A stretch of DNA of 64,000 bases from Anticarsia gemmatalis (lineage: Eukaryota > Arthropoda > Insecta > Lepidoptera > Erebidae): positions 11,860,001 through 11,924,000 of the forward strand of contig NC_134760.1 in the NCBI RefSeq assembly GCF_050436995.1. Direction: 5' to 3'. Every line of letters begins with the position of its first letter. Within the stretch, counting starts at the first letter, position 1. This document shows positions 23,201 through 38,200 of this stretch, one piece after another. Made by a program: the position numbers and the translations under genes. The notes under the pieces were generated by a model, which saw only the letters and a program-made list of their open reading frames with translations, had not been told where the DNA came from and did not search any database.

Positions 23201-26200
23201 CTTGTTGTTATCAAATATGATAACAGTCGTTAAGCCATGTTAAAGGCCTTCAGATAACTTGATCAACTTTAATTCAAAACTTTAGTTATTGCCAAAACGA
23301 TTAATAATAATTCTTAACAAAACTGACACTTTAAATTTAACGATTATTAATAAATAATAATAATTGACAAAACTGGCAGTTTATTTTTTTAAATTTCTAA
23401 ATTGCGGGAAATAACCATAAACAACTGTGACGTAATGCGTTAGACTAATGCTATACGTAATTACGATGGCAATTCAAAGATAAACTAATTAATTAATGAG
23501 GCAGTTAATAAGATTTATGACAGAGATATTATCTAAGTATCGTAGTCTTCAACTAACTTTTGTCATGTCTAGAATTATGAACGAATAGGTGTTTTTTTTG
23601 TTTCTTCTTGAAATAGTGATGTACATACATGCATACATAATATCACGCCTGTTTTGTCTAAAAGTTAAGGTAGAGTAGTAGGTATAAAATACACCCGCGT
23701 TTCGTAATTGACAATGTTCGTCCTATGTAATAGGTAAGCCTTTTGCTATATCATTATATCGCGCACGTTACCAAACTCCTGGCTACTATTATGAATTATC
23801 TAAAAAAAACAGAAAAACACAAATAGCATATAATTGTTCGACCCAGGAAACGACCCCGGGACATCGTTAGCAGTCACGGGGTATTTTAATAATATTTGTA
23901 ATATTAATGAATAACTTATAACGCTTTTAAATTGGTCAATATTTCTTGTTTTTTTACCATAAATAGTATGAATTACAACACGTGAGAACCATAGACAGGA
24001 TCAGTTAATTACTGGTAACTAGTTCTATACTTACGTATCTAGGTATACGTACGTCGAAATACAAAGATGTAGGTCTAGAAAAATGCTGGAGCTTATGTCA
24101 AAAATGTTCATTGCTCCATGCGGTACTCTCAATCTTTATTTACTTCATTAACTTTTGTAATGTATTAACAGAGATTTTGAGTCCAAGAACATTCGGTCAA
24201 GAACCCAAAAAGAAAAAAACATCTGAAGAATAAAAAAAAAAGTCAAGTGCACACTATACAGAAAAAAAACTAAATAGTTACATAAACTATTGCAGATATA
24301 GCTCATCTCACACTTTACAAGTTTTAAACAAAAACATGCATCATTAAAATCTAGTTCGTAAAATATCCACAGTCTGTGGTCGTTACTCTATAATTTATGT
24401 TATCCATTCATAAGATAGCTAGCTTTTTAATTGGATACTAAATCGATCTAGACTACGTTTCAATGTTGAATGACTTTATTTCGTTTCATTTTAATCCAAA
24501 TAAAGACATAATTTTAAATAAAATACTGATCAATATTGCAAAAAGCATACCGTTCGTTTTTATTCGATTTATAATCATAATTTATGTATTATTCTTGCTA
24601 ATTACTAATTCATTTTTAGTTAATTAAAATACCGTTTAATATTAATCATATTTATTTATAGATATTCGAAATCTTAAAGTAAGTAAAGCGATTAATTCGA
24701 TGATAAATAACTTAGTTTGAGAGTATCTTTTAAGTTAGATTAAGAATCAATTTGTCTTAAATACTTTAATTTTGTGCCTAAGTATGGGACGATGCTCATA
24801 AATTAAATGAACTAAGTAATAGTTCGCGTCAACTACAAATAGTGATTTTAGATCGTAACTAAACTAGCTGTTATTCCAGGTACGGTGGGCATTGCGGGCG
24901 CTGCTGCCGCATCAGCAGAAAACCTCAAGCGGCGCAAATATAGTAACATTATTGGTAATTACGTATTTGTGCCGTTTGGGGTTGAAACCTTAGGACCGTG
25001 GGGCCCGAGTGCTCGTAGTCACTACCGAGAGATTGCGAAGCGTCTCGTCGATGCTACGCGTGACCAGAATGTTGGCCTTTACTTTGGTCAAAGAATTAGC
25101 ATTGCCATCCAACGTGGCAATGCTGCCAACATTCTGGGTACGTTACCAGTTGACGATGGTGAGGAGAAATTCTACGACGCGTGACGCACTCCTTTTGTAT
25201 CCATATTTTATATTGTAAATATATTGTATAATTGTAAATATTTAGTTTTTTTAAATTATTTCTAGTTTAGTTTAGTTGTTAAAAGTTACTTATAGTTAAG
25301 TTTTATTCTAATAAATTGCTGTTATTTATAAAGTAGATCGGATACAGATACATCGAAACATGCTTTAATACTATTTAAACTAATTTACCGGAACTTAATG
25401 CACGCTGCAAAGCTTCAGAAAGGAAAATAATGGATCTTCTAGGATACGGGTACCCTAAACCAGAAGATTATACAGGCTACAAAATGACTGCCTCCGTGGC
25501 GCAATGGTAAAGGTCGCCACGGCCCATTGGATCCGGAGATTCGATTCCCACACGGGGCAATTATTTGCGCGATCTACAATAAGTTGTCGGTCTGGTTACA
25601 CTTTGTGTCCGCTGTTTGTATGTTCGTGATAGTCCCTGTGACGCAAGAGCAATTCTTAGCGCGGAAGATCTTTTTAGAATAACAAAATTTCGCAAGCAAT
25701 AAAACAACATTTTTATTTTAAATCCAGTATACCAATCTTATCAACTGTTGCCATTTCAATTAGTAGTAAGTCATACAACGACGCGTCCATACATAATCTT
25801 GTTACTGTTTGGATAATGAATGCAGGGAACCAGACTCCTTGAAGACCGGTCTTGACGATGTTTTTATTGTCAGTATTGATCCTGCAGCTACTCAATGTCA
25901 CAGCTAGACTTGTTGAAGAGAGGTTTTATGTGTTTTTGAATCAAAGGAAACTCATACAAGAAGTACATAGCTAATTATAAGGTAGATACGTATGTTCTTC
26001 CGACGTTGGTGTACTTCAGGGCAAACGAACGGTAATGAAGTTAGGACGAGAGCGTGAGACTGAAGCGAAGTTAGCGGAGTACCGATGAACATATATCTTT
26101 TATTCTTGTATCACATTGTAAACTAATATTTTGTTTTACATCTTTTTCCCAGTGATTGGTGACATGTTTATAGTTTTCGTTACATAAAGCAGGCTTCATT

Positions 26201-29200
26201 ACGAAACATGAATTATCTGAAATAAAGGCTGTTGTCATTGAGACAGCAGGCGTTTAACTGGTTACACTGAGCCAATGGACTCCTGGCTACTTGTACACTT
26301 TTTCAAACTCAGCAATTACCACGTCCAAACATCTTCTATTGTGCCGTCGCACAAAAAAACACAATTTTAATAGCGGCAACACAGTAGAACTATATCTGCA
26401 ATTTAAAAAGGGCACTATAATTTTTAAATGCCCATTATTTTTTTATGCATCGGTTATTAAGTTGATTCTCGACATTTTTAATTAAATCCTGCGAGAGTGG
26501 TTGTAAAAATGTCATCGGAGCCATTTTGTTTCATAATTGAGTATTTTATCTGAGTAGTTAAAGATGATGGATTGCTGCGCCGTTAATGGTGGGTACAGGT
26601 TAAACTGTGTGTTCTGTAGAACCGTGAAATAAACATTATTATACTGTACTATTAGGTATATTATTAAAGAGTACTTATCTTGTTTTCAATTATATTGCAA
26701 TATTAGATCTTGATAGATTTCTAGGTAAAGCCATTATATTTTATTACACGTGAAGAGTGTCGTAAAGGTTGACGTATTCCTAAGCATTTAAAATTTATCC
26801 CTGTCAGAAACATTTCGAAGAAGTTGTGCGCTACAAAATGTCCAAATTAATATACGAATCCGCCAAAATTATCAGATTTTAACTTATATTGGGTACACGC
26901 ACACGTTTTCTTAAGACTGGAGTAAATCGAAAGACATTACAAAAGTCAAGTCTAAACAGGATCCTGGATTCGTCACTAGGTTTATTCTTAGATGAAAATA
27001 TCATAAAATAAATATTATCTAGTTTTATAACCCGTAACTGTAAGGTTAGGTTAAAGTAAAGTTAACAGTCGATGGTAAATATGAAAAAAAAATTATTAAA
27101 CTACGTTTATGTACCATTTAATAAAGGATAATGATATATCTGAGAACTATTAAGAAGAATTATTTAATAAATAGGACCTATTAAGTTTAAAACTTATGTG
27201 TTTTTAATGCTGGCAGTAAAAGAGAAACAATTTCAAAGCATGAGCATGAGGTATAATGTATGGATGAAGCTATTCTACTTATTAGAATTGAAGTGTCGAC
27301 ACAATTCAATGGTTTTCTTATGAACTTTTACGATGTGTGATGCTGATGGATAGTACAGTTAACCCATTAGGTACATTATGTTTATTATAATTTACATGTT
27401 TATGGTATCGTATCGATTGAGACTTAAAGATTGCATTACAAAGAATGGCAGATGATTTTTTTGATCGCAAACTACAAAGGGTTATCAATAGGCTTTTTGT
27501 GGTAGGATATTTCTAACGGCTAACAGAAAATCTATTACTGCCCTACTGCTTGAATGAGAAAGAGAATGAATAGGACCGTTTTAAACAACGTTGCAGTCTC
27601 TATCGCAGACTTATCGTTACGTATATGGTAATTATTATATCTATTCAAAAACAATTGGTGTATTAAACTCTCGATTTTGTGTGATGTTGTGGTGGCCGGC
27701 TTTCGGCTGTCACTGCTTCAAATCAAAAAATCTATTGACTCCTCTCATAACGATATTCTCAGAATATATGTAGAAACACACGTTGGTACACACGGTAATC
27801 AAGTGGTAATCAGCGGAATGTTCCTGTCATCAGCCTCCGTTACGAGAGCGGCAATCATGCGCACTTGCAGCAAATCATGCTTATCTTGGACACCTACGTG
27901 AGAGTATACTTTATTTACCTTCAGTAAATCAAAATTGAAGGTGCACGGTTAAATATTTATCCGCTATTGAATGTAATTTACCACCCTGGTATTTGTGTTG
28001 TTTAAGGACAACTCCCTCAATAAGAATTGTTCTTGTGTTGCAGGGCCGTTTACAAACATACAAACAATGGACACTAAGTACAATCAGACTTGAAACAACT
28101 ATTTGTGGATCGCACACATATTCCTTTCGAGCAGGACTCGAACAAATACGCTTCCGCCGCAGTGGTAGTGGCGTGGCGACCAAGTTTACCACTGCGCTAG
28201 TAGAGATCGCGGTGGCCGTAGAGAATTTAATAAGTATGTAGTTAAACGTCTAAAACAGTAGACTTACTTATTTATTTTGTAAAAGAGTTGAAGAAGTCAT
28301 AGATTCCTAGGGTTATAGGTAAGAGACCCCGGTAAGGAATTGTTCGGTTGGACGTAAATATTGACGCAGTCTTTGTTTCTTAAGCTTTCGCTGATGCAAT
28401 AGATTTGTGAATAGAAACTGTACGTGTGCAAGCTTTTTGTTGCATCGCAAGTTCTTTCATTTGTGGCACCAGACAAAACAGTTTTCTAAAAGACTTAGTT
28501 ATTGCTATTGATTTCAATATGTCGTTAAAAGTTAAGGGTAAGGCACTAAGGTTTGCGCTTAAATCTTGCTTTTATAGTCCACCGTGATATTCTCAAAGCC
28601 ATTTTATTCCTTTTAAATCCTTTACATTTAGCTACAAGCACTTTGTTTTCGCAATTCCGGCAATTCTGGCGGCCGCCGTGCTTTTGAACGTCGTCCGCGG
28701 CTTTGAGACCCGACAATAATGATCATCGCACAAGGGAATATGCACCGCATCGTCTTCGTGCCAATGTTTAATATACACTGCTTGTTTCGCAAAGCAATTG
28801 TCTCGGAACGTGGTGTTCGAAAGGGAATGGACACGACTGAATAGCCGGGAGTCGTGAGCTGTGGAATGCCCGGACAAGGCTCACAAGGGACGATTGTTAC
28901 GCAAACGATTCTTGCAGCGGAGTGCCCGAGGCGTCGTGCTGATACGACTCTAGCTAGTGATGTGAAAATGTCGATAAATATTCTATGTCTAAGCTGAAAT
29001 TTATCGGTATTGTTGTTTGAAACGCAAGTCGTCTCACTGCGGGTGTGCTTACTCTCGTTTCGTTCTATTTGAATAAGGAATCTTAGCAATAAAGGTGAGC
29101 TTTATCGCGCCATTTCTCATCAACTTTTTTGCCCGCGAGCCATTCGTGTTGTGTTGAAACTGTATGTCTGTATTATGGCGGATGTCGAGTGCGTGTGACT

Positions 29201-32200
29201 TGCTTATGTATCGTAGATGATTCATGGAGATGTTTATTTTATTATTATTATTATATCATAGGTTTCTATACCATGCCTATATTATATTTTTCTACAAAGA
29301 TACGTAAAAAGATATATGCTCTGTCTTGTCAGTATTGCACTATCGCATTCCTATGATTTTATCATACAGAATGCATGACGGTGTTGAGTTTTATCTACCA
29401 TAAATCATATAAAACCCTCGTATTAAAACTTCGTAAATCATTTTTATAGCCATTATGTCAGATTATCAAACACATTATAGAGGTCTGTCTTTGCCTCATC
29501 ACTAAAAACAAAATGGCGACTTTCGCGCGTTCTTTTTTCGCGGCGAAATGGTAAGTGACACTGTTGGTGTTAATTAAGTGGCTGAACAAAAAAAAGGAAT
29601 GCATTAAATGTAACAGACGACCTCGTTTGTTGTGTAAACTGTTTTAAGGTCATTAAAAATGTTAACAAATATAATTAACAAGGAATTTCTGAATTGTAAT
29701 CCAATTATAACATTCCCTTTGAACTTAATGGTGCAGTTATGTAGTTCTAGCCATCAAGTCAGTAGGTTCTTAAAGAAAAGTTTTTTAGTAAAGTTTTGCT
29801 TCGCCTGAATAAGTTTTTCTGTTCAGAAGTTCTTAAAACTTGTTTTGAACTTAAGTAAGACATATGCGGTGAATGAGAATGGAATAGGTGCTGCTGAACA
29901 ACTTAAAATATTTCGCTACATCTTAGTAAATGATTTTTAGGTCTGCTTCGAAAAGTATAACAGAGTGCAGTCAACCGAGTGTCCTCTGCAGGTCTGCGTC
30001 TACGTTCTGTTTGCTTTCTTAAACTTGTTGTGTTGTTTGGCGACAACTTAATACATGTATATTTGCGACTTGTTAACACTCCTCTGCCTTTCAATACTTA
30101 TTTAGGCACTTATTAAAATGACCATGTAAAATATTAATGGCTAAGTACATCCGCGTTAAAATTTATGTTTACTTGTTGCCAATTAGTTGAGTAAGTCCAC
30201 AAATCTTCTCTAGTCATAAAATTCGCGTACTCACGGTCGATTTCCGTTCAATCTCACTCGCTAAGTGGGATAAAATACACTCCCATGATTTATTCGGTAG
30301 TAACGTCGGAAGTTCAATCAAAATTCTAATCAAACATGGCCTGATATGTAGATAATATCATTAGGTATGTTCTTATAGAATGTACGGATGGACAACTGTA
30401 TTCAATAGATATGAAAAATAATAGCTGTAAGAATCGGATATTCTTCTTCTTCTTAGCGTGTAGATGGCAAACAAATTATAGTATATTCTTAAAACTTAAA
30501 ATAGTGTAAATTAATCGGATATTGTTTTTTGTTTTCGAAATTAAACTTTGATTAATTATTGTATTAATAACATTGTAAATCTTTTGGCGATTGAAAAAAA
30601 TAGCCGCGAGTTTTTTGCTAGATTTTCTGATAGGGCTCTTCCTCCTTTTCAAATAAGTGGTAGATTCAGTTACATATTGCAACGACTATAATAAGTGTCA
30701 AAATTTTATCTAAATGAATAAATGATTTGATTTTGATTTTGACATATACAAGTGCACAGTTAGAAAATTTCATTAAATAGGGCTTTAATAAAAAATACAT
30801 TTAGGCCCACTGCTGGGCAAGGGTCTTCTGCTGTAATGAGCGATGGGTTAGGCCTTGAGTCCACTACGCTGGCCAAGTGAGGGTTGGGGATTTCGTATTC
30901 TTTCATGAACTATGTTAAAGAACTGTCAGACATGCAAGATAGAGTAAATGTGTGATATAAGTAATTTTGTTTAATTCTGAAGTGTCAATACAATAAACTA
31001 CATCAATTGATATAGTGAGACCGTCATCCTCAATAACGAACAGATAAAACAAATTATCTTATAAACAAGTGTTGCCAGTGTGGCCAGTGTTGCCACTCGC
31101 TACCAGTTTACGTGTTTAATAGCCCACTAATAGTTACAAATGGTGTTATACGATAACGGAAGCGTCGTATTAAAGCAGGTAATAAACTAACTAGCAATGA
31201 CAACATGATGTAAATGTTTAGTAAATTTACTTAACTGACTTATGACTGCAGCGAAGGCGGCAATGCGATGTTGAAAAGTAACCCGATAATATTGGACGTT
31301 TGTACCTACTTTGTTTCTTTCTTAGCTATAAAAGCAAGGAAAAAGTTGCGTAGCTTAGTGTTAATTAAGACTGTCTAAATGTCTAATTGTGACATTAACA
31401 AATACTTTGTTGTCTTTTCTCTATTTTAAAAGCAAGGAGGAAAATGCGTGGCTAGTGTTAATTAATATTGTCTGAATATATGCCAAGGAATGCTCTAGTA
31501 CCGTTTTTAATGTTTGTTTCTAAAATTGACAGATTTCATATTTGAATGCCACTTTTGCATAACAGACTTGATTTCTAGAATAAAAGAAGCATCTTTTTAT
31601 CTAATTGACTTATCATTGCACGGTTACTTCGGATGATTTATTAGACAGACGAAACCAGTATAATCTGTCCTACCCGGAAATTACTATCTTAATCGGCAAT
31701 TGCATACTCCGCTTTTTTATGTACTACACTAATTACATCGAGTTTAGTTCGTATGCTACTATCTAACGCCTCAAAACATTCATTTTGACTACCATGTTCA
31801 TACAATCTGACCTTCATACAAACTAACCGTCCATACATAAACGGTGCAACCTCATAAATCTGTCCAAATAACTGAAATTATAAGCAACAACCGCTGAACA
31901 CAAATTATAGCCTCCAATATTTAACGAGCCTCAAAAATAATCGTTAACATAATCAATTGTAACAGTAAATAGAATTGTATCCGCATTAATACGATCATGT
32001 TTGAATATTAAACTAACAAGTTAATCAAAATTTAACCGTTGAGAATGACGGAACGCCATTTTGTCGGCCATTTTAAAATTTGATTCGGCCAGTGTTCGAT
32101 TGATATGCATCGAAGTTTGGGAATTCGCATTCTTGTTTGTGTTTAAATAACATTTATAAAATAAATTCGTCTCGTTTTCGCCATGTAGGACAAAGACGAT

Positions 32201-35200
32201 GCGTTATGGTGTGAACGTGAAATTACGATTTGATTGACATTCTAAAAGTAAAATGTGATATTGGAAAGGTTTAGAAACCGTTAGGTATTTGTCGCGTATT
32301 TGTAACTACAGTCATGGTACGTATTGTAAATACATTTATGAGAGTATTTGTATGCCTTGGACAGTCCCATAATGCATTGATTAATCATGTATTTGAGCAT
32401 AAGTTGAGTATGATATAGGTACAGTACAATGATGAGTAGAGTCACTCAAATAACAAAGTTTTCAAATCTGTTGCAAGATGCATGGTGTTTACTATTGAGC
32501 AAGCAGATAAATTACATTTTAGATGTGCTTACATCTTTTATATAATAGTTTTAATATTCCAAAATATAGCGAATTGCTTTTTTCAGTTCCGGCGCAGATT
32601 ACACCAGCTATGGTAGCATTAGAACTACGACTAGTGTAACTCTTCATACAAAACTTAGTAATTTATACAGTATTTTAAAGTTCTTTTATAGATTCAGCCC
32701 AAATATTTTTTATGGCCAACGTCCCAGTCACCAAATTATCGAGGTTACCTCTAGCTTTAATAAAAAAGTATAGCACATAAAAATCTAAAATGAATACAAC
32801 AACTTTTATGTGGAATATGCAAAAGAACTTTATATTAGAAATAGCGTCTGCATTAATCGAGAAGGCAACTAACTCGATTCGAAAGCTCGATTACAAAGTA
32901 GATAGTCGAGTACACGATGGTCGTAGTCGATTTTTTGCGATGCATTGATCGATAAGATATTGCAATATCGTGATCTTTTATAATTATAATGCTATGATAC
33001 TTGCGTTGAAAATATTTAGTGTCTTGTTGAAAGCACGTAACGAACTACTTTTTGTTTTCTTCATTCTTTCGGGTGGATATTTTATTTACCGTAAAAGTAG
33101 ATTGGACTTGCGGACTAGTTTTTACGAATCGATTTTCTGATAAAAGTCGTTCGTTGATCCAGTTTTGGTGTCGCTGATCGTTTGAAGATTGTTTTTGTGT
33201 TTTTTGGGTATACCTACTGTTACTAGGAACCACGGGGGATCTTGATATAATGGTGTTTTGTATTAGTTTGTTTAAGTAGTTTTATTTTTACCTTCCCCGT
33301 TTCGTAGTTCTTATGACTTTTTGCGATAAGTGTAGGGTCATCTTTAAAACGTAGTTCACTGGTTTATTATGATACCAATATGAAGCTTATTAACGGACTA
33401 TTACAACATATTTGATAACAAGATACGCGGATAAATATTGAATTAAGCTGCATTTGGTGCCAAGTCAATTATACTTGGAAGAAGACTAGGCTGATAATGA
33501 ACAAGGAACATGCTCACTTTTTATCGGACTATTTTTGTAATAAACTTCTTGATAATTTTGTATTCCTAATGAAGAAGCCAAGAATATAAAGTTTTTATAA
33601 AAAATATTGTCGATCTTAGATAAAATCAAGTTTACAACAACATAATAACTATTTAATAGTTTGATTTCTATTAATTATGTATCGCGTTATGTCTCAACTA
33701 TACTTGAATTTAAATAACATCATTTTAGAGCTAATCACTTACAGTAGTACGACATTTTATGTTCTTAAGTTCCGATAACTGGTCTGTAATAAATATACAC
33801 TTAAATACGTACTTAATTCATAATTTTAATATATTATGTACGTTATATTTAAATAACGGTAGGCCATAAAGAAGGAGGAATTATTAAAATACATTTGAAT
33901 AAAAAGCAGATTATAAAAAAATGCTATAACTTTCAAATATCGATAAATAACTGCTATTTCAGAAAAATATATCTTTTATTCTAATTATTATAATTGGTTG
34001 TAATTGCGAACGATATTTATGGATACCAAAGTAGACTAAGAGACGATTTTTTTTTGTTTTTTAACATGTCATTTAAAATAATGCATTGCACATTTTTATA
34101 AAGTCTAATACATACTTAGGAAATATATATGTTTAGGATTATATACATATATTTAGGAATATATATATTTAGGAAATAAATTTTGTGATTAAAAAAACTC
34201 TACATCTCTTTAGATGGTAATAGCACATTCAATACTTGTTCTTTCTTACTGAGGCATAACTATTGGGTAGTCAACTTGTAAGCTGTGTGAAATAAATAAA
34301 CTTTAACAATCATAGCATCAATACTTGCCCTGAATGAATAAATGTTTTGCTTTCTCGTTTAAACAAAGTAACGATACAACAACATAATTATTTTAACACC
34401 TACAAAAACTCAAGTTATTTTGACACCAGATGCAGAATAGATAAAAACTGTGGTCCAACAAAACAAAATGAACGGTGTGCGTAACAAGAGGACCGGTCCA
34501 CTGAGCGGACTAGTTTTTTAATGGTCTCGGACAAGCGCGGGGAGCCTGCCTTCATAGATGACAGCTCGATAACGAAGCCGATTGTGAAAAATCATAGAGA
34601 GCCGCTGTCAGTAGATCTTTGAATGCAACTGTTTTTTTTTTTGGTGTGAAGACGGTTTGTCTGGCGTAGTTTTTGATGGAATGTTTGCTGATAAAATGGT
34701 TCACGCTATTAGTTTGAAGATATGAATCTAATAAATGAATTCTCAAGTAACAAATAAAAATAAATCCGAATTGGGAATCTCCACCTTTTTACCCCCCGGT
34801 TTCTGAGTATATTTAGCGGTAGTTTATCTATTCCATAGCGTTTTCTTTTTGTATGAGTTTAAACGCTATTGAATAGATAAACTACCGCTAAATATACCTC
34901 AGAAACCGGGGGTAAGTCAGTTAAGAATTAGGCAATTCTCTAAGTTTCGACGGTCTCCTTAGCGCAGTGATTAGGGTGGTCGCAACGCCACTACCAATGC
35001 GTGGTGGGTGAATTCCCACAAGGATCTAATATTGATGCGATCCACAAATATTTGTTTTGGGTCTGGTTGTATTTCATGTCCGATGTTAGTATGTTTAAAA
35101 CGTAAAACGTCCCGCGACACAAAAGCAATTCTTAAAAGTATTAAAAAAGTACACTATAAAAGCTTGCGGTAAATAACACTGAACTACGAATAACGTTATT

Positions 35201-38200
35201 GAATAATAACTAGCGGATTGTGCGAATTATCTCGTAAATTATCAATAAGAAAGCTCATAAAACGTAACTGCAGTGAGATGGGATCACTTCATTGCTAGTG
35301 ATTTCAAATGTTAATCGTGGGTGTAAAACGATTCGCTCTTAAGTTTATCGTAGTTTCTTGCTTCGAAGAACGTATTCATTTCCCATTTTCTTTTATGACT
35401 TAAGGGAACTAATATCCTGAGAGCATTCTGAGAGGTGCTTAACTATAGATATACTTAACTGCAGAACAGTAATGGATATTCAAAGAGTTTCAATATTCCA
35501 ACATTTTAGCAGAGAGTCTTATTTGCATACAAGACTCTCTACTAAGATTTAGGTTTCTGACTGACGGAGGTATACCAATAGGGGCTGTTGCGGATATTCC
35601 CATCCGCCCGCCGCCGCGCCGATGCCGATGCTTGGAATAAAAACTGGCAGCTACCCTAATACAAATATCAGAATTAAAAATAGCAGCGACCTGCAGTTCT
35701 ATACTGCTGACGGTGACACGTTTCATACAGCTATTTTATTTTGGAAATATACTGATTTATCAATTACATTCTAAATAAGTCGTGCATGCCAAGGCTTTCG
35801 ACTAAGATGTCTGCCTATAAAAGAACTCAAGAATGTAAGTGAATGAAGGTTCGTGTTCAGTGAAAATTATTGACTATTTCAAATATAATATTTTATAATC
35901 TATCACACTCCGTGAAACGTATAAAATTTACGAGTATTTTATGAAAATGTCGTAAATATGATTCTGGTTATCGTAAAAGTTAGAGCTATAGTCCGATAAC
36001 TTAGTATTGAGTCTTGAAATTCATGATTTATTTAGAATAAACTGAAGATTTACATGTATGCCCAAAAAAGGGGACCTAGCAAACAGAGCAACAGGCAATT
36101 ATCTGCTGCATATAAACCGCCAGTCAAGAATCTTGCATACAATGCTCTCTATGAAGTTATCAGACTGTATTACTGTTATTATAACAATCTGCTGTTTGTT
36201 AGTGTACCTACTAAGTAAATTCTTTGAGGGTCAAATATAGAGAAAAGAAAAACATTTCTCGTATGCATATCAGTTGTAGTACAGTAACTCAGTTGAGTCC
36301 TAGTATACGTCAAATTGGCACTGGACAAATGGCCACTATTCAGTACATTGCTGCTTTAACGTAACGTTTTAATGACTGTAATCTACGGGAGAAAACAATG
36401 TACGGCAGAGTGGCTTTCTAATAGTTGTTAACTGAGATACGTGATAGTCCTCTTGGTCGTGAGATCCTACAGATAGTCGCTTTGATTGAAATACCCAGCT
36501 GTCTGTCGTATGAAGGCACTTAAGCGCAAACACCATTTAAATACCTTGGAGGTGTACATATGAAGTAATTAGAGTCGCAGTAATAAAGGTAGGTACAGTC
36601 TTTAAAATATCCTGAGAATTTAAATTAATCTAGTTTTATTAATGTACCTGTGTGCAGTTATAGGGCAAAGGCACGGCCAATGTAATTAGAATATATGAAA
36701 TAAATATTTTTATATATGCAAGTACCTTGTTAGGAACTAGAAAAACTCGCCAGATTAATTACTTCTCATATCACACTGTCTTATTACATAATTAAGAGGG
36801 AATATTAATCTCACACCGCCATTTTATTTATATCTTATACAGTTTTATAAAAAAAGGGGTAAATGCGACTTGGACTTGCGTACCAAGGAATTCGTACCAT
36901 GATTTATAAAAACGGAAAAAATATACGTTTGTTACATGGGAGCCCCCCTTAAATAAATATATTTTAATTCCGTTTATGTCTTTGCTGTTATGGCGGTAAC
37001 AGAAATACATCATGTGTGAAAATTTTCAACTGTATAACCATCTCGGTTCATGTGATACAGCCTGATGACAGACAGACAGCTAAGTCATATCCCCGGTTTC
37101 TGAGGTACATTTAGCGGTAGTTTATCTATTTAATAGTGTTTAAACTCATATAAAAAAAAGGCTATTGAATAGGTAAACTACCGCTAAATGTACCTGAGAA
37201 ACCGGGCATTGGTAATAGAGACCCGTTTTTACCCTTTGGATACAGAACCTTAAAAATGTTAAACGCATAATGTCAAGATTCTGTGATTATGTCAAACGTA
37301 AGTCGAGTGGACTAGGCTGAATAAATAGATGCCATGATCAATCACTAGTAGAAATACTTGATTAGTTTCCGCACGAAACGTGTTGTGTCAACAATATGAA
37401 TTGGCGGGCACCGCGCAGGCCGGCTACTGAATTTAAATTTTAAGATTTATTGCAGTATTTGCGACACAGTTTCTTGAAATCGTGTTATGCGTAAAATATC
37501 TAGTTTAGTATCTTTGTAATACGTCCTGTGTATTACAAATTAACTATAATTATGATTTCCTGCGAGGTCAAATTACCAATGTAATCATTTGTTTTCCGTA
37601 AAAATGTAAAAGAATAACAATTAATAAACAATTAATGATACAAACATCTTTTTTATTAATAAATTATGTTGTTACAACGCAAGGCAAACAAAACAAGGTT
37701 TTTATTACGCCCACAGATAATCAAAAAACTAAACTTAACGACTTAATGTGCCATGAACAATATGAATATATTCCGGTATCCATTATAAAGAAATAATTCG
37801 ATACAAATGTTCTAGAATCCTTAATTACCGTGGACAATTCAATTGTTTTTACGGTGCATTCTCAACGGCCATTTTGATAAATAAACAAAAAATGAGAATT
37901 AACTTTAATGGCTTATCCATTCATAATTCTATAGCAGAGCAAAAAAATTGTTGTTGGCTATGATTCTGAGCTGTTTAGAATTATTATTTTAAAATCACAC
38001 TAAAGCGAAATAAATGAGTATTATAAAGTCACGCATACATACATAAAATCACGTTTTCCCCAAAGAACTTGGTACGATTCTTGGAGTTAAGGCCTAACCC
38101 CTCTCTCATTCCGGGAGGAGACCCTTGCCCAGCAGTGGGGCATTACTGGGTTAAGTTTATTTATAAATGGTACGAAACCCTTCGCACTTGGCTGGATTTT

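Noticed and set aside
27780..27910. Possible coding block on either strand (VPVISLRYESGNHAHLQ in one frame)
   Set aside because: Three frames look equally coding-like, no splice borders fit, and no family is recognised. It is probably an old element fragment.
28628..29089. 153-codon minus-strand ORF
   Set aside because: The stretch is relatively GC-rich, but I see no domain, and the overlapping frames look equally plausible. It may be a decayed element.
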